Source: DTU015 sp964641455 (GTDB lineage Bacteria > Bacillota > Sulfobacillia > Fermentithermobacillales > Fermentithermobacillaceae). Taken from it: a stretch of 64,000 nucleotides of DNA. The notes below the pieces were generated by a model. The model did not search any database and was not told the DNA's origin. It saw only the letters and a list, made by a program, of their open reading frames with translations. This document shows, piece after piece, positions 52,586-61,449 of the stretch; the first letter of the stretch is position 1, and the number at the start of each line of letters is the position of its first letter. Where the stretch lies: assembly GCA_964641455.1 (NCBI GenBank), contig CAZXLH010000008.1, forward strand, positions 1-64,000, read 5' to 3'. The position numbers were made by a program, and so were the translations under genes.

Positions 52586-52675
52586 CGTAGTGTGGCGGTT
52601 ACCACTGCAATGAACCAGCCGGGCGGGCATATCAGCAGAAACTTGTTTTGATAGGTGCGTAGTGTGGCGGCTACC
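52586..52675 (+). repeat. Two direct copies of an 18-bp motif
   Basis: CGTAGTGTGGCGGTTACC at 52586-52603 and CGTAGTGTGGCGGCTACC at 52658-52675, one base different, 72 bases apart. They lie in the 750-base gap after the nucleoside operon, where no gene is supported. Confidence 0.55.
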
Positions 52676-53024
52676 CAGCGCCCGTCCCATATACCCTATG
52701 CGAAGTTCGAAGTTGAAGATGCTGTTTAGCGGACAATCGGTATTGTGGCCTTGAAATGATCGCCAGGTGTTTTCCTGGGATTATCGGGCAAAACCCGGTT
52801 GCCGATCGTACTTGAATAGTTCTGCATCGGTTTCGGTAACATCTGAAATTCCTTATAAGGGTGCCTGTTTTTGGCAGGCTGCTTATTATTCGGCATGGAC
52901 ACAGCAGTTTATGGATCCAGTGATTTTGCATGCTGCTATATTTCAACCGGTGGTTGTCTTTTGTGGTAATTCTTTGATGAAGTGGTATCACATTACTAAT
53001 GGGATACCGCGGTGAGCTTCACAG

Positions 53025-53094
53025 TGGGGCTCCGATGTGGGCACCTGCAATGGGGCTCCGATGTGGGCACCTGCAATGGGGCTCCGATGTGGGC
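53025..53094 (+). repeat. 26-bp tandem repeat, 2.7 copies
   Basis: Unit TGGGGCTCCGATGTGGGC followed by ACCTGCAA, starting at 53025, 53051 and 53077 without mismatches. It is GC-rich relative to the neighbourhood and non-coding. Confidence 0.85.
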
Positions 53095-53308
53095 TACAGT
53101 GAGACACCGCCGGTTCATTTATTGTTTTTGGCGGGTTAACCTGCACACAAATGAGAGAGATTACATAACTTCCAATGAAAGGACGTAATTGAGGGTATTT
53201 AGTGTAAGAGCGTTTAGTTAAAGGTATTTGACCAAGAGTACCTCAGCAAAGTATCAAGGCAAGCACCGGTGAGAGTACTGGACGGCTGCGCGCGAGGAGG
53301 CCTATTTT

Positions 53309-53746
53309 ATGAAACTTCTCAATTGGATTAGGCGCAAATTGGGCCACAATCTTGGCAGGGAAGAGTATGTGGTTTGCAAGCCTCATAAGCGTAAGCGATC
53401 TTATCCTGATGCCGGCCCCGGCCGTGGTAAATCAAGCAGAGTTGATGCCGAACAGGGTAAATCAAGCAGAAACGAAGAGAGAAGAGGGCCCATTTGCAAT
53501 ACAGGAAGGTCTGTTTACAGAGATACGCAATGCCCTGGGACCTATGATGAGGTTGATTTAGCCTTAGAAGATTTTCATATTCATATGCGAAGAGAGGTTT
53601 TGCTTGATATACCTTTTGAACTTACTGTTGTGGTTCCAAGAGCAGAGATAACCAAGAAGTATCAGGACGGCCAACTTGTTGAGACAAGTGTTATTTACTC
53701 CAGCATTACAATCAGCCATGCACCCAGGTTTCGTGAAGACGCTTAG
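53309..53746 (+). CDS. Hypothetical protein with Lys/Arg-rich start
   Basis: 145 residues. A basic, low-complexity first half contains a short internal repeat (GKSSRVDAEQ / GKSSRNEER); the second half looks like a folded beta-rich domain (LLDIPFELTVVVPRAEIT, ETSVIYSSITISHAP). ATG follows GAGGAGGCCTATTTT. No family recognised; upstream 550 bases are repeat-rich and non-coding. Confidence 0.6.
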   Translation: MKLLNWIRRKLGHNLGREEYVVCKPHKRKRSYPDAGPGRGKSSRVDAEQGKSSRNEERRGPICNTGRSVYRDTQCPGTYDEVDLALEDFHIHMRREVLLDIPFELTVVVPRAEITKKYQDGQLVETSVIYSSITISHAPRFREDA

Positions 53747-54160
53747 GCACGCCAAAATACCGGTATCAATCTCGGCCTTAATTTTCCTGAGGTTTGTCCT
53801 GCTGCTATAATCAGTAACCGGAAAAGGATTCACCCATATCAAACTTTCGTGAGTTACTTGAACTGCGGAATCGTCCCCGGCTCCATTCCATACCGGCAGT
53901 ACTTCGATAACCCGCTCATCTTCTGGGACAGCAAGTTTTTCCAAGATTCGGAAACCTCAGCAGAGTCGAGATAGATTTTTGCATTATCTGTCTTTGAAGC
54001 GTAGTCAGAGTCCCTCCTTATTACTTTAGCTATCTTTTTACGGACTTCTCGGCGACCAGGCCACGTATTGGAATTCTGCCTTCCAAAACCTGCCGAATAT
54101 TGGGCGCCTTATAGTTGATCTTCTTGATGTCGCTTTCTCAGATAATCAGAACACTGTGCG
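53740..54160 (-). pseudogene. Frameshifted gene remnant
   Basis: Read on the minus strand, three protein-like pieces follow in order but in different frames: ESDIKKINYKAPNIRQVLEG... (about 54140-54030), KKIAKVIRRDSDYASKTDNA... (about 54035-53950) and KLAVPEDERVIEVLPVWNGA... (from about 53940). Joining them needs at least two frame changes, and the first piece is preceded by an in-frame stop. The sequence composition is coding-like throughout. I do not recognise the family. Confidence 0.5.
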
Positions 54161-54176
54161 TGACAAACCCCACCAC

Positions 54177-54485
54177 CTGATTTTCGCACGATTGCGGTTT
54201 GAGTGGTACACCCTGTGTACCAATGCGCCTCGTTTTCGATGGGGGAGCCTATCGGGTGGTACGCCACGTGTACCATTCAGCCTGATTTTCGCACGATTGC
54301 GGCTTTAGTGGTACACCCTGTGTACCAATGCGCCTCGTTTTCGATGGGGAAGCCTATCGGGTGGTACGCCACATGTACCATTCAGCCTGATTTTCGCACG
54401 ATTGCGGCTTTAGTGGTACACCCTGTGTACCAATGCGCCTCGTTTTCGATGGGGAAGCCTATCGGGTGGTACGCCACATGTACCA
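54177..54485 (+). repeat. 105-bp tandem repeat, 2.9 copies, with internal palindromes
   Basis: Units begin CTGATTTTCGCACGATTGCG at 54177, 54282 and 54387 and differ at only a few bases. Each holds two inverted repeats: TGGTACACCCTGTGTACCA and GGTACGCCACRTGTACC. Because 105 is a multiple of three, a spurious repeated frame crosses the array, but there is no convincing start. Confidence 0.9.
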
Positions 54486-54689
54486 ATGTACCTTGGTTGA
54501 GCCTCGTTTTGCAGGATAGCTCTTCAGAAGAGTCTGCCTTGGCATGTTGAGAGACTACTAAGAGTGGCATAACGTGACACAATCATTGTCCGGTGATAGT
54601 TTGGGACAACCTGGGAGTTTGCAAAGTGAATGTAGGAGCCACGAAGGTTTACTGGAAGATGCTTAGCCATAACACCCAACAGCAGGTTC

Positions 54690-55871
54690 TCATATTCTAC
54701 GCGGTTTGCGTGGATTGAGCGGCTTTGGTTTTTTAAGATAGAAGGTTTTTGCTTGGATGCTTTCGATTCCTTTTCTCACGGTTGCTTCTGTCGTTGACAC
54801 ATCATTTGACAGATCAGTTGCCAGATCAGTTGACACGTCACTTGAAAGATGATTAACTTCAACACGTAATTCCTCTGAAAAGTCAAACCCTGAGGCCCTT
54901 GCGAATACTCTCTCAGAAAGAGAAACAGGTTTGAGGTTAAGGTTATGTATGGCTTGCTTTACAGTTTCAGCCGATTTCCTGAATGCTTCAAGTTCTTGAT
55001 TGGAAAGAGGGAGCTCGATTACACGCAAAACCCCTTCCCGCCCTATTACCGCCGGTGTTCCAAGGTACACGCCGCTTACGCCGTATTCACCGTCAAGATA
55101 AGTGGAAACTGAGTACACGCTGCGAAGATCTCTTAAGATAGATTCTGTTATCCTGGCCATGGCAACGGCAATCGCATAGTAGGTTGCTCCTTTAAGGTCG
55201 ATGATATCATAGGCAGCATCCCGGGCCTCTTCAAATATGCTTTCCAGATGAGGTTCAGAGAAAGCCCAACGCTGCAAAGGAGTTCCGGCAATTGTCGCTC
55301 TTGACCACGCTACAATTTCTGAATCACCGTGCTCACCGATAACCGATGCATGGATGCTTTTGGGGTCAATACCCAGTTCGTCTCCGAGTACATAACGGAG
55401 CCGTGCTGTGTCAAGAACGGTTCCGGATCCGATTACGCGTTCGGGAGCAAGCCCTGAGCGTGCCAAAGCAACATAAGACATGACGTCTACCGGATTGGTG
55501 ACAATGAGCAATATGGCGTTTGGGGCAAGATTGCCGGCTTTTTCCGCTATGTCTCCTACTATTGCTGCATTTTTATTGATAAGATCCATCCTTGTTTCAC
55601 CTGGTTTTTGGGCTGAACCGGCAGCAATTACAACAAGGTCTGAGTCTGCCAGGTCTTCCATGGCGCCTGCCCAAATGGTTGTGCGTTCTACCAGAGACAT
55701 GGCGTGGTTTAAGTCCATGGATTCTCCCAGGGATTTCTCTCTGTTGGCATCGATCAAGCAAATTTCGTCTGTTGTTCCTTTGAGCAAAAGCGTGAATCCA
55801 TATGTGGCACCGACAAGCCCTGTACCCACAACTGATACCTTTGAAGGCTTCTGAAACGAAAGGTTGGCCAT
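54690..55871 (-). CDS. ldh: L-lactate dehydrogenase with unusual C-terminal extension
   Basis: Interconverts pyruvate and lactate with NAD(H). 393 residues from ATG 55871 (8 bases after GGAGG). Rossmann motif VVGTGLVGATYGF, substrate loop QKPGETR (Gln favours lactate over malate), VTNPVDVMSYV, catalytic VIGEHGDSE and the C-terminal helix SNQELEAFRKSAETVKQAI are all standard. About 75 further residues follow, containing tetrapeptide repeats (SDVS TDLA TDLS NDVS) and a basic end. The extension is absent from ordinary LDH of about 315 residues. Confidence 0.92.
   Translation of the reverse strand: MANLSFQKPSKVSVVGTGLVGATYGFTLLLKGTTDEICLIDANREKSLGESMDLNHAMSLVERTTIWAGAMEDLADSDLVVIAAGSAQKPGETRMDLINKNAAIVGDIAEKAGNLAPNAILLIVTNPVDVMSYVALARSGLAPERVIGSGTVLDTARLRYVLGDELGIDPKSIHASVIGEHGDSEIVAWSRATIAGTPLQRWAFSEPHLESIFEEARDAAYDIIDLKGATYYAIAVAMARITESILRDLRSVYSVSTYLDGEYGVSGVYLGTPAVIGREGVLRVIELPLSNQELEAFRKSAETVKQAIHNLNLKPVSLSERVFARASGFDFSEELRVEVNHLSSDVSTDLATDLSNDVSTTEATVRKGIESIQAKTFYLKKPKPLNPRKPRRI
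54795..54854 (-). repeat. 12-bp repeat inside the LDH tail
   Basis: Five degenerate 12-base units (plus strand TGACACATCATT, TGACAGATCAGT, TGCCAGATCAGT, TGACACGTCACT, TGAAAGATGATT) encode the four-residue repeats of the lactate dehydrogenase extension. Confidence 0.8.
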
Positions 55872-56046
55872 TTTGACTACCTCCACCTACTGAATTCGTC
55901 TAACGTACGCTATTAGATGTCTTGTCGCACATTAACCTACCCCAAATTGCGGTTTGTGTTTCAAACTTCGGCAAGCTTATTGGCTATAAGCCCTTTCTTA
56001 GTTCACGTCTTCAGGATTGGGGCTCGAAGGAGCTATTGCGTGGCGT

Positions 56047-57189
56047 TTAGGTAATTCCAAGAAGCCTGGAGTAAATTCGCTCTGTAGCTTTTGCCATAGC
56101 GTCTATCGAATGATGCTCAATAATTACCTGACGTCCAAAATTGCCCAGGTCGCAACATTTTTGTGGGTGCTCGATCAAGTCTTCAATGAAATCACCAAGG
56201 GTAATTGGGGAAGAGGGGAACGGGGTATCCAATGCTACGTAATTTCTTTTCTCAAGTTGATCAATGTTTTCAGGTGTGGCCGGCCCAAAAATTCCATTAG
56301 GCCCGAATATGATTACAGGTTTGGCTGTAGCCATGGCTTCCAATGCGACCCTGGACATGCCTAGCACAATATCTGCAACATCATACAGAGAAGGTGTATC
56401 CATAACAAACCCGAGGCAACGTATAGTTTCTTTTCCATTGGCTTGATTTATTTCATCTGCTCGTTTGGTAACATCAGGCAGCCCTTTTCCATCGCCTGCT
56501 ATCAGTAACATTATGTTCGGGTATTTCCGGGAAAGCCGAAAAACTGCATCTTGGGCCATAATAGCCGCATTTGTCAGAGAGTCATCGAGTCTTGAAACAT
56601 AGATGATTAATGGTTTTCTGTGTGGAGGAATACATAGATTTCGGTATTGTTCAGATGTCTCCGGAGAGTTTTTGGGACGGAACAGGCTCACATCAATGCC
56701 GTTGGAAATGACCGAAATTCTTCTGGGGTCAAAATCGAACTCCTTAACGATGTAATCCTTTATTGTAGAACTCACTGCAATTGTCTCGTCGCCGGAACAA
56801 GTGAAAAGCGTCCATGGAAATCCTGACCTAAATGTCCCATGGTAGGTGGTAATGAGAGGTATATTTTTCTTTTTGGCAATCTTATCAGAAATCCACGCCG
56901 GTATTCGGGCATGGGCATGAATTAGGCTTACATTATAGGTGTCTATTATATTGGATATAATGCGATACGATTTTGCCATGTTCAGAGGTGACCGCGAATG
57001 TAAAGGTGCCTTAAAATGAGGTATCCCTGCCTCGGCTAAGTCTTTTACCCTCCGGCCTCCATAGGAAGCCACATACACTTGCCAGCCAAGTGAGTGAATA
57101 CCTTTTGCCAATCCGACAACATGGGTTTCTGCGCCGCCAATATCCATACTCATTGGAAGCATCAAAACCGATGCTTTTGATTTTGCCAT
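56047..57189 (-). CDS. GT4-type glycosyltransferase
   Basis: 380 residues from ATG 57189. N-terminal MSMDIGGAETHVVGLAKGI is the donor/acceptor entry motif of GT4 enzymes; the C-terminal half has the nucleotide-sugar-binding YVSRLDDSLTNAA, LLIAGDGKGLPDV and the EX7E-like region VLGMSRVALEAMATAKPVIIFG. Probably a cell-surface glycan transferase. It stands 176 bases upstream of ldh on the same strand, with no functional link evident. Confidence 0.88.
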   Translation of the reverse strand: MAKSKASVLMLPMSMDIGGAETHVVGLAKGIHSLGWQVYVASYGGRRVKDLAEAGIPHFKAPLHSRSPLNMAKSYRIISNIIDTYNVSLIHAHARIPAWISDKIAKKKNIPLITTYHGTFRSGFPWTLFTCSGDETIAVSSTIKDYIVKEFDFDPRRISVISNGIDVSLFRPKNSPETSEQYRNLCIPPHRKPLIIYVSRLDDSLTNAAIMAQDAVFRLSRKYPNIMLLIAGDGKGLPDVTKRADEINQANGKETIRCLGFVMDTPSLYDVADIVLGMSRVALEAMATAKPVIIFGPNGIFGPATPENIDQLEKRNYVALDTPFPSSPITLGDFIEDLIEHPQKCCDLGNFGRQVIIEHHSIDAMAKATERIYSRLLGIT

Positions 57190-57422
57190 GGAAAAACCAC
57201 TCTCTTTCCAAATAACACCCTGAATTAAGCTATCCTGTCTAGGAGTAATGGTCAAGATACAATGATAAACTTATCTTAATATGTGGTATATTTTAGGGTA
57301 ATAGAGAAACCTAAATGACTGAGATACGTTCCAAAAACCAGGAGTTGGAAATAAGAAGGTTGAAATCAGGAGATAATTGGACAGATACAGGTAAATATTA
57401 GCAAATTCACGGAGTGATGATT

Positions 57423-58469
57423 TTGAAAACGAGAATATGGCTGCTGTTGCTCGTCTCCATCCTAATCTTATCACTGTTTGCTACCGGATGTGGTACGAAG
57501 GACCTTGTTTCACTTGCAGGATTGGAGAATGAGGATTTGTATGTTGGTGATCATTATGGCAACAAGGTTAAAATCGAGAATCCAGAGGAGTTCTTGGAAG
57601 CGTTCAAAGCGGCAAAAGCCGCCAAAGATCCCAAAGAGGCCCGAAGTGAGATCGAGGCGGAATATGTATTTTATTCAGGCGATAGCAAGATATATTACGA
57701 TGCACAAGGCAAGTATCTGATATTTGTTGACAAGGGCAAAAAGACTGTCTATTCGGTGGATGCCGGCATAGACGCGTTACTTGAAAAGGTAGAACAATTA
57801 CCTCCTGTGGTGACATTTGGCTGTAGTGATGATCAACTTTCCGAATTGCTTAAAGAGCTATCAGAAATTAGGGAGTCAGCGGCTTTGCTGTTTGATTGTG
57901 GCGACAAAGCTGTACTGGCAGTAATGGCAGGGGAAAAGCCGTCAGACGGTTACCAAATGAATCTTGAAAAGGTGTCGAGCCAGGCAGGAAATCTGGCTAT
58001 TGACGTAAGGCTTATTCCATGCAAAGAAGATTCCGATGATGTTGTTACTTACCCTTCTGCAGTTTTTACTCTTTCCAAGAAAACCGATGTCGATGTTAGA
58101 TTGATTATTCCGGGGACGAGTGGCGATGAACTGCTTCATGTACCTGTATCTACAGTGGAAGAGGGGCAGAACATAATCCTGCTTTGGCCCGAAAGAGGTT
58201 CTATTTTAACGGAAAGAGTAAAAATGACAGGGTTTGCAAGAGTGCCAGAAGCCAACTTCATTGTAGAAGTTGAAGATGGGCACAATGTGTTAGGTATTAA
58301 GCAGGTCACAGCTTCACAAGAGGCTCCCGGCTGGGGGTACTTTGAATTCTGGATAGATCTTGAACCTGCTACCAGTCCTTATGGAACCATTATTTTTGCT
58401 ACTCAATCAGCAAAGGACGGATCTACAGTAGAGGAACTTATGGTTCCTATTGGGTTTGGGGGAAAATAA
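57423..58469 (+). CDS. Lipoprotein with PrcB-like and Gmad2 domains
   Basis: 348 residues from TTG 57423, 8 bases after GGAG. Lipoprotein signal LLLVSILILSLFATGC. Middle: a PrcB_C-like segment (VLAVMAGEKPSDGYQMNLEKV...) found in protease-complex subunits. C-terminus: Gmad2 immunoglobulin-like domain (LLWPERGSILTERVKMTGFA... GYFEFWIDL), common in spore-former surface proteins. Exposed on the outer face of the membrane; role unknown. Confidence 0.8.
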   Translation: MKTRIWLLLLVSILILSLFATGCGTKDLVSLAGLENEDLYVGDHYGNKVKIENPEEFLEAFKAAKAAKDPKEARSEIEAEYVFYSGDSKIYYDAQGKYLIFVDKGKKTVYSVDAGIDALLEKVEQLPPVVTFGCSDDQLSELLKELSEIRESAALLFDCGDKAVLAVMAGEKPSDGYQMNLEKVSSQAGNLAIDVRLIPCKEDSDDVVTYPSAVFTLSKKTDVDVRLIIPGTSGDELLHVPVSTVEEGQNIILLWPERGSILTERVKMTGFARVPEANFIVEVEDGHNVLGIKQVTASQEAPGWGYFEFWIDLEPATSPYGTIIFATQSAKDGSTVEELMVPIGFGGK

Positions 58470-58512
58470 CGAAGAGCCGAACACTATGTCAAGATAAATA
58501 CGACTTAAGTTG

Positions 58513-58544
58513 GTAGGCGGACCCGGCAATCTAGGCCCGCCTAC
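58513..58544 (+). terminator. Bidirectional hairpin between convergent genes
   Basis: GTAGGCGG/CCGCCTAC stem with a 16-base loop that can pair further (GG/CC), located just after the lipoprotein gene and next to the end of the YkvI-like gene. No clear T tract. Confidence 0.5.
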
Positions 58545-58545
58545 G

Positions 58546-59592
58546 TTATGAGACATTTTTCACCAGATAGGCAGATAAACTTACAATTAATACGGTTCCG
58601 GCCCATCCGCATAATGGGTATACGAGCCTAACCAGGTTAGAAAAACCGGTTGAAGCAGTTAAAAGTGCAAGTCCGGCAGTGGCAAATGCAGTCAGTATGA
58701 ACCCTTTACTTCCGGGGCGGGCCAGCCTGGCTGAAAACCCATAAAGGTTAGCTACCGCCGTTGTATAGACTTCAGCAGCAAAAATCGTTACATAAAAAGG
58801 CCTTCCTAAGATCCACACTTGCGACGCTAACCTGGCAAGCGGAACTTCGTAATTTACAATGTCGGGAAAAGAAGACACTATAGTCAAGTACACAGACAAA
58901 AGGCCAAGCCCTAATCCCAGAGCGCCAAAGCCAGCGATGGCAATGGCATCTTTTCTTGAATCTATAATAGTACCTATAGCAGATAAAACCGGTACTGACA
59001 TGAGAACATTATAAGAAACGTAATTTAATGCAGAAACCAGCCAGTGTTTTACAGGAGGTTCATACCCTAGCGGTGGGATGCCAATAGACAGCCCGTTTGT
59101 ATAGATCACAGTTATGGATATCAGCAAGACTCCTATGAGAAGAAAGGGAACAACAGAGCTAATGGCATACATAATACCTTTGAGCCCGGTTAGCACGGTT
59201 ATAAAAGTAATTAACGCCATGGCTGAGGCACCTAGAATCCATGGCAGCCCAAATTCTTGGCTGATTACTGAACCGGCTCCGGAGATCATAGCTGATAGTG
59301 CGCCAAACAAGAAAAAAACCGTTACAAAATCCAGAAAATAGGAAAGCGTTTTACCGGCAGCCTTTTTGAAAACGGGTTTGTGTGATGAAGCCTTGGTTTC
59401 TCTTCCTATGTCTATACACGCAAACCCGTATATGAAAAAGCCGACAACAGCTGCCATTACTGCAGGTATCCCTAATAGGCCAAACAAGCCAAAAAACTGG
59501 AGCACTTCCTGGCCTGAGGCGAATCCTGCACCTACTACAGTGCCAATGTAAGTAGCCGATAGGGTGAAAAGCGAAGTTTTTGTCTTTTTCAC
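58546..59592 (-). CDS. YkvI family membrane protein
   Basis: 348 residues with about ten hydrophobic segments. The start SATYIGTVVGAGFASGQEVLQFF is the YkvI-family signature, related to APC-type amino-acid transporters. Substrate unknown. GTG start after AGGAGAATTGCATA. Monocistronic. Confidence 0.88.
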   Translation of the reverse strand: MKKTKTSLFTLSATYIGTVVGAGFASGQEVLQFFGLFGLLGIPAVMAAVVGFFIYGFACIDIGRETKASSHKPVFKKAAGKTLSYFLDFVTVFFLFGALSAMISGAGSVISQEFGLPWILGASAMALITFITVLTGLKGIMYAISSVVPFLLIGVLLISITVIYTNGLSIGIPPLGYEPPVKHWLVSALNYVSYNVLMSVPVLSAIGTIIDSRKDAIAIAGFGALGLGLGLLSVYLTIVSSFPDIVNYEVPLARLASQVWILGRPFYVTIFAAEVYTTAVANLYGFSARLARPGSKGFILTAFATAGLALLTASTGFSNLVRLVYPLCGWAGTVLIVSLSAYLVKNVS

Positions 59593-59757
59593 TATGCAAT
59601 TCTCCTAAGCTAAAGAATTGTGCAATTATACTAAGTTATAGATATTCGAGTTTCTATAAAATAGGAGATATTCAACATGGATGACAGAACAAAAACTCAT
59701 AAATCTCTGATTTAACGCAGAACATCAGTTTGTATCATCAGTTTGCAGCGAGGCAAA

Positions 59758-60435
59758 TTATGAATCGCTATGGTAATAACTTTGCGGGTAGTACCTTTTA
59801 GTGAGAAGGGCCCTGACAAGGTCCTTAGAAGAGCAAATAGGAGTTTTGAAAACAGTGTATGATCTTCCTACATGTTCCGGGATATGAGCGTCACTTCCAC
59901 CTATTCTCCCAAAGCCCATTTGTTTTGCGAAGGCACCAAGGATTTCACAAACAATTGGGTTCTTGGCTTGTTTTCCGTTACATACCTCTATTGCAGAAAG
60001 ATTATTTAAATTGAGTATTCTTTCATCCACTGAAATTTGCAGGCCGTCCGGGCTGCCCGCGCCTTCTGTAATTTGCCAGGGGTGTGCAGGTATGGCCAGG
60101 CCACCAAGTTCCCTTACCCGGTCTACCAACTCTTGAGCATTGCACAGGCTGTTTTTTCCCCAATCATTCCAGACAGTATCTTTTACTCCGTAAACAAGCA
60201 TGTGGCCGGCGTCTGTAGAAATCTCTACCCCTCTTAAAATCACCAGAGACGGGTAGCCTTGTTTCAACTCTTCGAAAGGACGGCTTGCATATAAACTCCG
60301 GTGTTCAGTAACGCAAATGCCGTCAAGCCCCTTATCCAGGGCAGATTCTATAATATCCCTGGGGTCTGCAAGGGACTCGCCTGAGTACATAGAGTGTACG
60401 TGTAAATCCATTCGGAACTCACGTTTGTTAGCCAA
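59758..60435 (-). CDS. PHP-domain metal-dependent phosphoesterase
   Basis: 225 residues. The PHP metal site is complete: DLHVHSMYS, VTEHRSL, ILRGVEIST, IPAHPW and GGSDAH. Stand-alone PHP proteins act as phosphatases or nucleotide phosphoesterases (YciV/TrpH-like); the exact substrate is open. TTG start after GGAGGAAACTG. Lies 39 bases downstream of the kinase-like gene and may share its transcript... the order on the minus strand is kinase-like gene first. Confidence 0.88.
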   Translation of the reverse strand: MANKREFRMDLHVHSMYSGESLADPRDIIESALDKGLDGICVTEHRSLYASRPFEELKQGYPSLVILRGVEISTDAGHMLVYGVKDTVWNDWGKNSLCNAQELVDRVRELGGLAIPAHPWQITEGAGSPDGLQISVDERILNLNNLSAIEVCNGKQAKNPIVCEILGAFAKQMGFGRIGGSDAHIPEHVGRSYTVFKTPICSSKDLVRALLTKRYYPQSYYHSDS

Positions 60436-60474
60436 CAGTTTCCTCCGGTATCACAATGCTAATATTTTATAAGT

Positions 60475-61284
60475 TTACTTAATTTGACGCCAAAACGTGC
60501 CTTTGGTCACAGGAGCAAATATAAGTGAACGTTCGCTTCTAATCTCTTGGCGTACAAATGCTCCCCTTATTATATCAATATCTTCTGCTAATTGGGAAAT
60601 GTTCCGGGCAAGGTATTCTGCAAAATAACCTGCAAATTCCTCTTCTGCAACTTCAACAATGGTTCTAATCTCACCTGGCGATATGGTTTCAAAGAGTCTT
60701 ATCGCTTGTTTAAGGATTTTGTTTCTACGCCTGGAGTAGTTTTCAAAGTATCGCTTAATTGATGAGACTCGTCCGGTTTCCGCTGCATCTTGCAATTTAA
60801 GTAAAAACCGGTATATGTTCTGACAACGAGGATCAAGACAGGCGCCAAAATCGAACCAAACAGGAATACCCGACACTTTCCATATGTTTCTGTCACCGTC
60901 ATCCCAGTTTCTCACAATGGTATCGAATACAACCTGGAATCCCAGAGCTCTTTCCGCGTCTTTATGGGGGAGTGTATTTTCATCATACTGGTAAGCTGCC
61001 CTTGAAAAGTAGAACTCAGGCCCTACAAGTTCGGTAAGTTTATCTTTATCTTCTTGCGATAGGTTCATATCATCTGCCAATTTTACCGATACTACGTTAA
61101 CCCGTCCCAGGCCCAAAAGGCTTACTATTTTCTCAATAGGGCCATAACTGAAAAAAGTTTCGTGGACGACAAACTTACTGGAAGAGCGGTTAGGAAGCAA
61201 CGAAGGATTAAAGTGCTGTTTTACATAATATATTTCACCATTGGTGATATACTTAACCATTCCATGTTCTAATTCTATTTTTCC
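60475..61284 (-). CDS. HipA/PI-kinase-like fold protein
   Basis: 269 residues from ATG 61284. The core reads RNWDDGDRNIWKV (126-138) followed by WFDFGACL (144-151), spaced like the catalytic Asp/Asn and DFG metal site of HipA and PI3/PI4-kinase-type proteins (GDRxxxN ... DFG). An N-terminal strand pair (HGMVKYITNGEIYYVKQ) would be the nucleotide lobe. A phosphotransferase role is inferred; no toxin-antitoxin partner is adjacent. Upstream in-frame codons to 61371 exist but lack a ribosome binding site. Confidence 0.6.
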   Translation of the reverse strand, partial: GKIELEHGMVKYITNGEIYYVKQHFNPSLLPNRSSSKFVVHETFFSYGPIEKIVSLLGLGRVNVVSVKLADDMNLSQEDKDKLTELVGPEFYFSRAAYQYDENTLPHKDAERALGFQVVFDTIVRNWDDGDRNIWKVSGIPVWFDFGACLDPRCQNIYRFLLKLQDAAETGRVSSIKRYFENYSRRRNKILKQAIRLFETISPGEIRTIVEVAEEEFAGYFAEYLARNISQLAEDIDIIRGAFVRQEIRSERSLIFAPVTKGTFWRQIK

Positions 61285-61449
61285 CATGGATGATATTAAT
61301 CCTCCAAGAATTAGCAATACAGATATTGTATATATCTTAACACAATACTGGATTTGGTTCCTCCTGCACAAATGATTACTGATGTGTTATCATTTTAGAG
61401 GATAATATATTGCAGTTTAGAGGCTATGACTTTGAGGAGGTAGGCTGGA

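Noticed and set aside
53564..53944. 126-codon minus-strand frame as an intact gene
   Set aside because: Only its first part looks coding and it continues a frameshifted upstream sequence; the rest overlaps the 53309 gene antisense.
54177..54485. CRISPR array
   Set aside because: The period is 105 bp with whole units nearly identical, so there are no unique spacers, and no cas genes are present.
54203..54550. Frame with three 35-residue repeats
   Set aside because: It is produced by the 105-bp DNA repeat being divisible by three; no start signal and no fold-like sequence.
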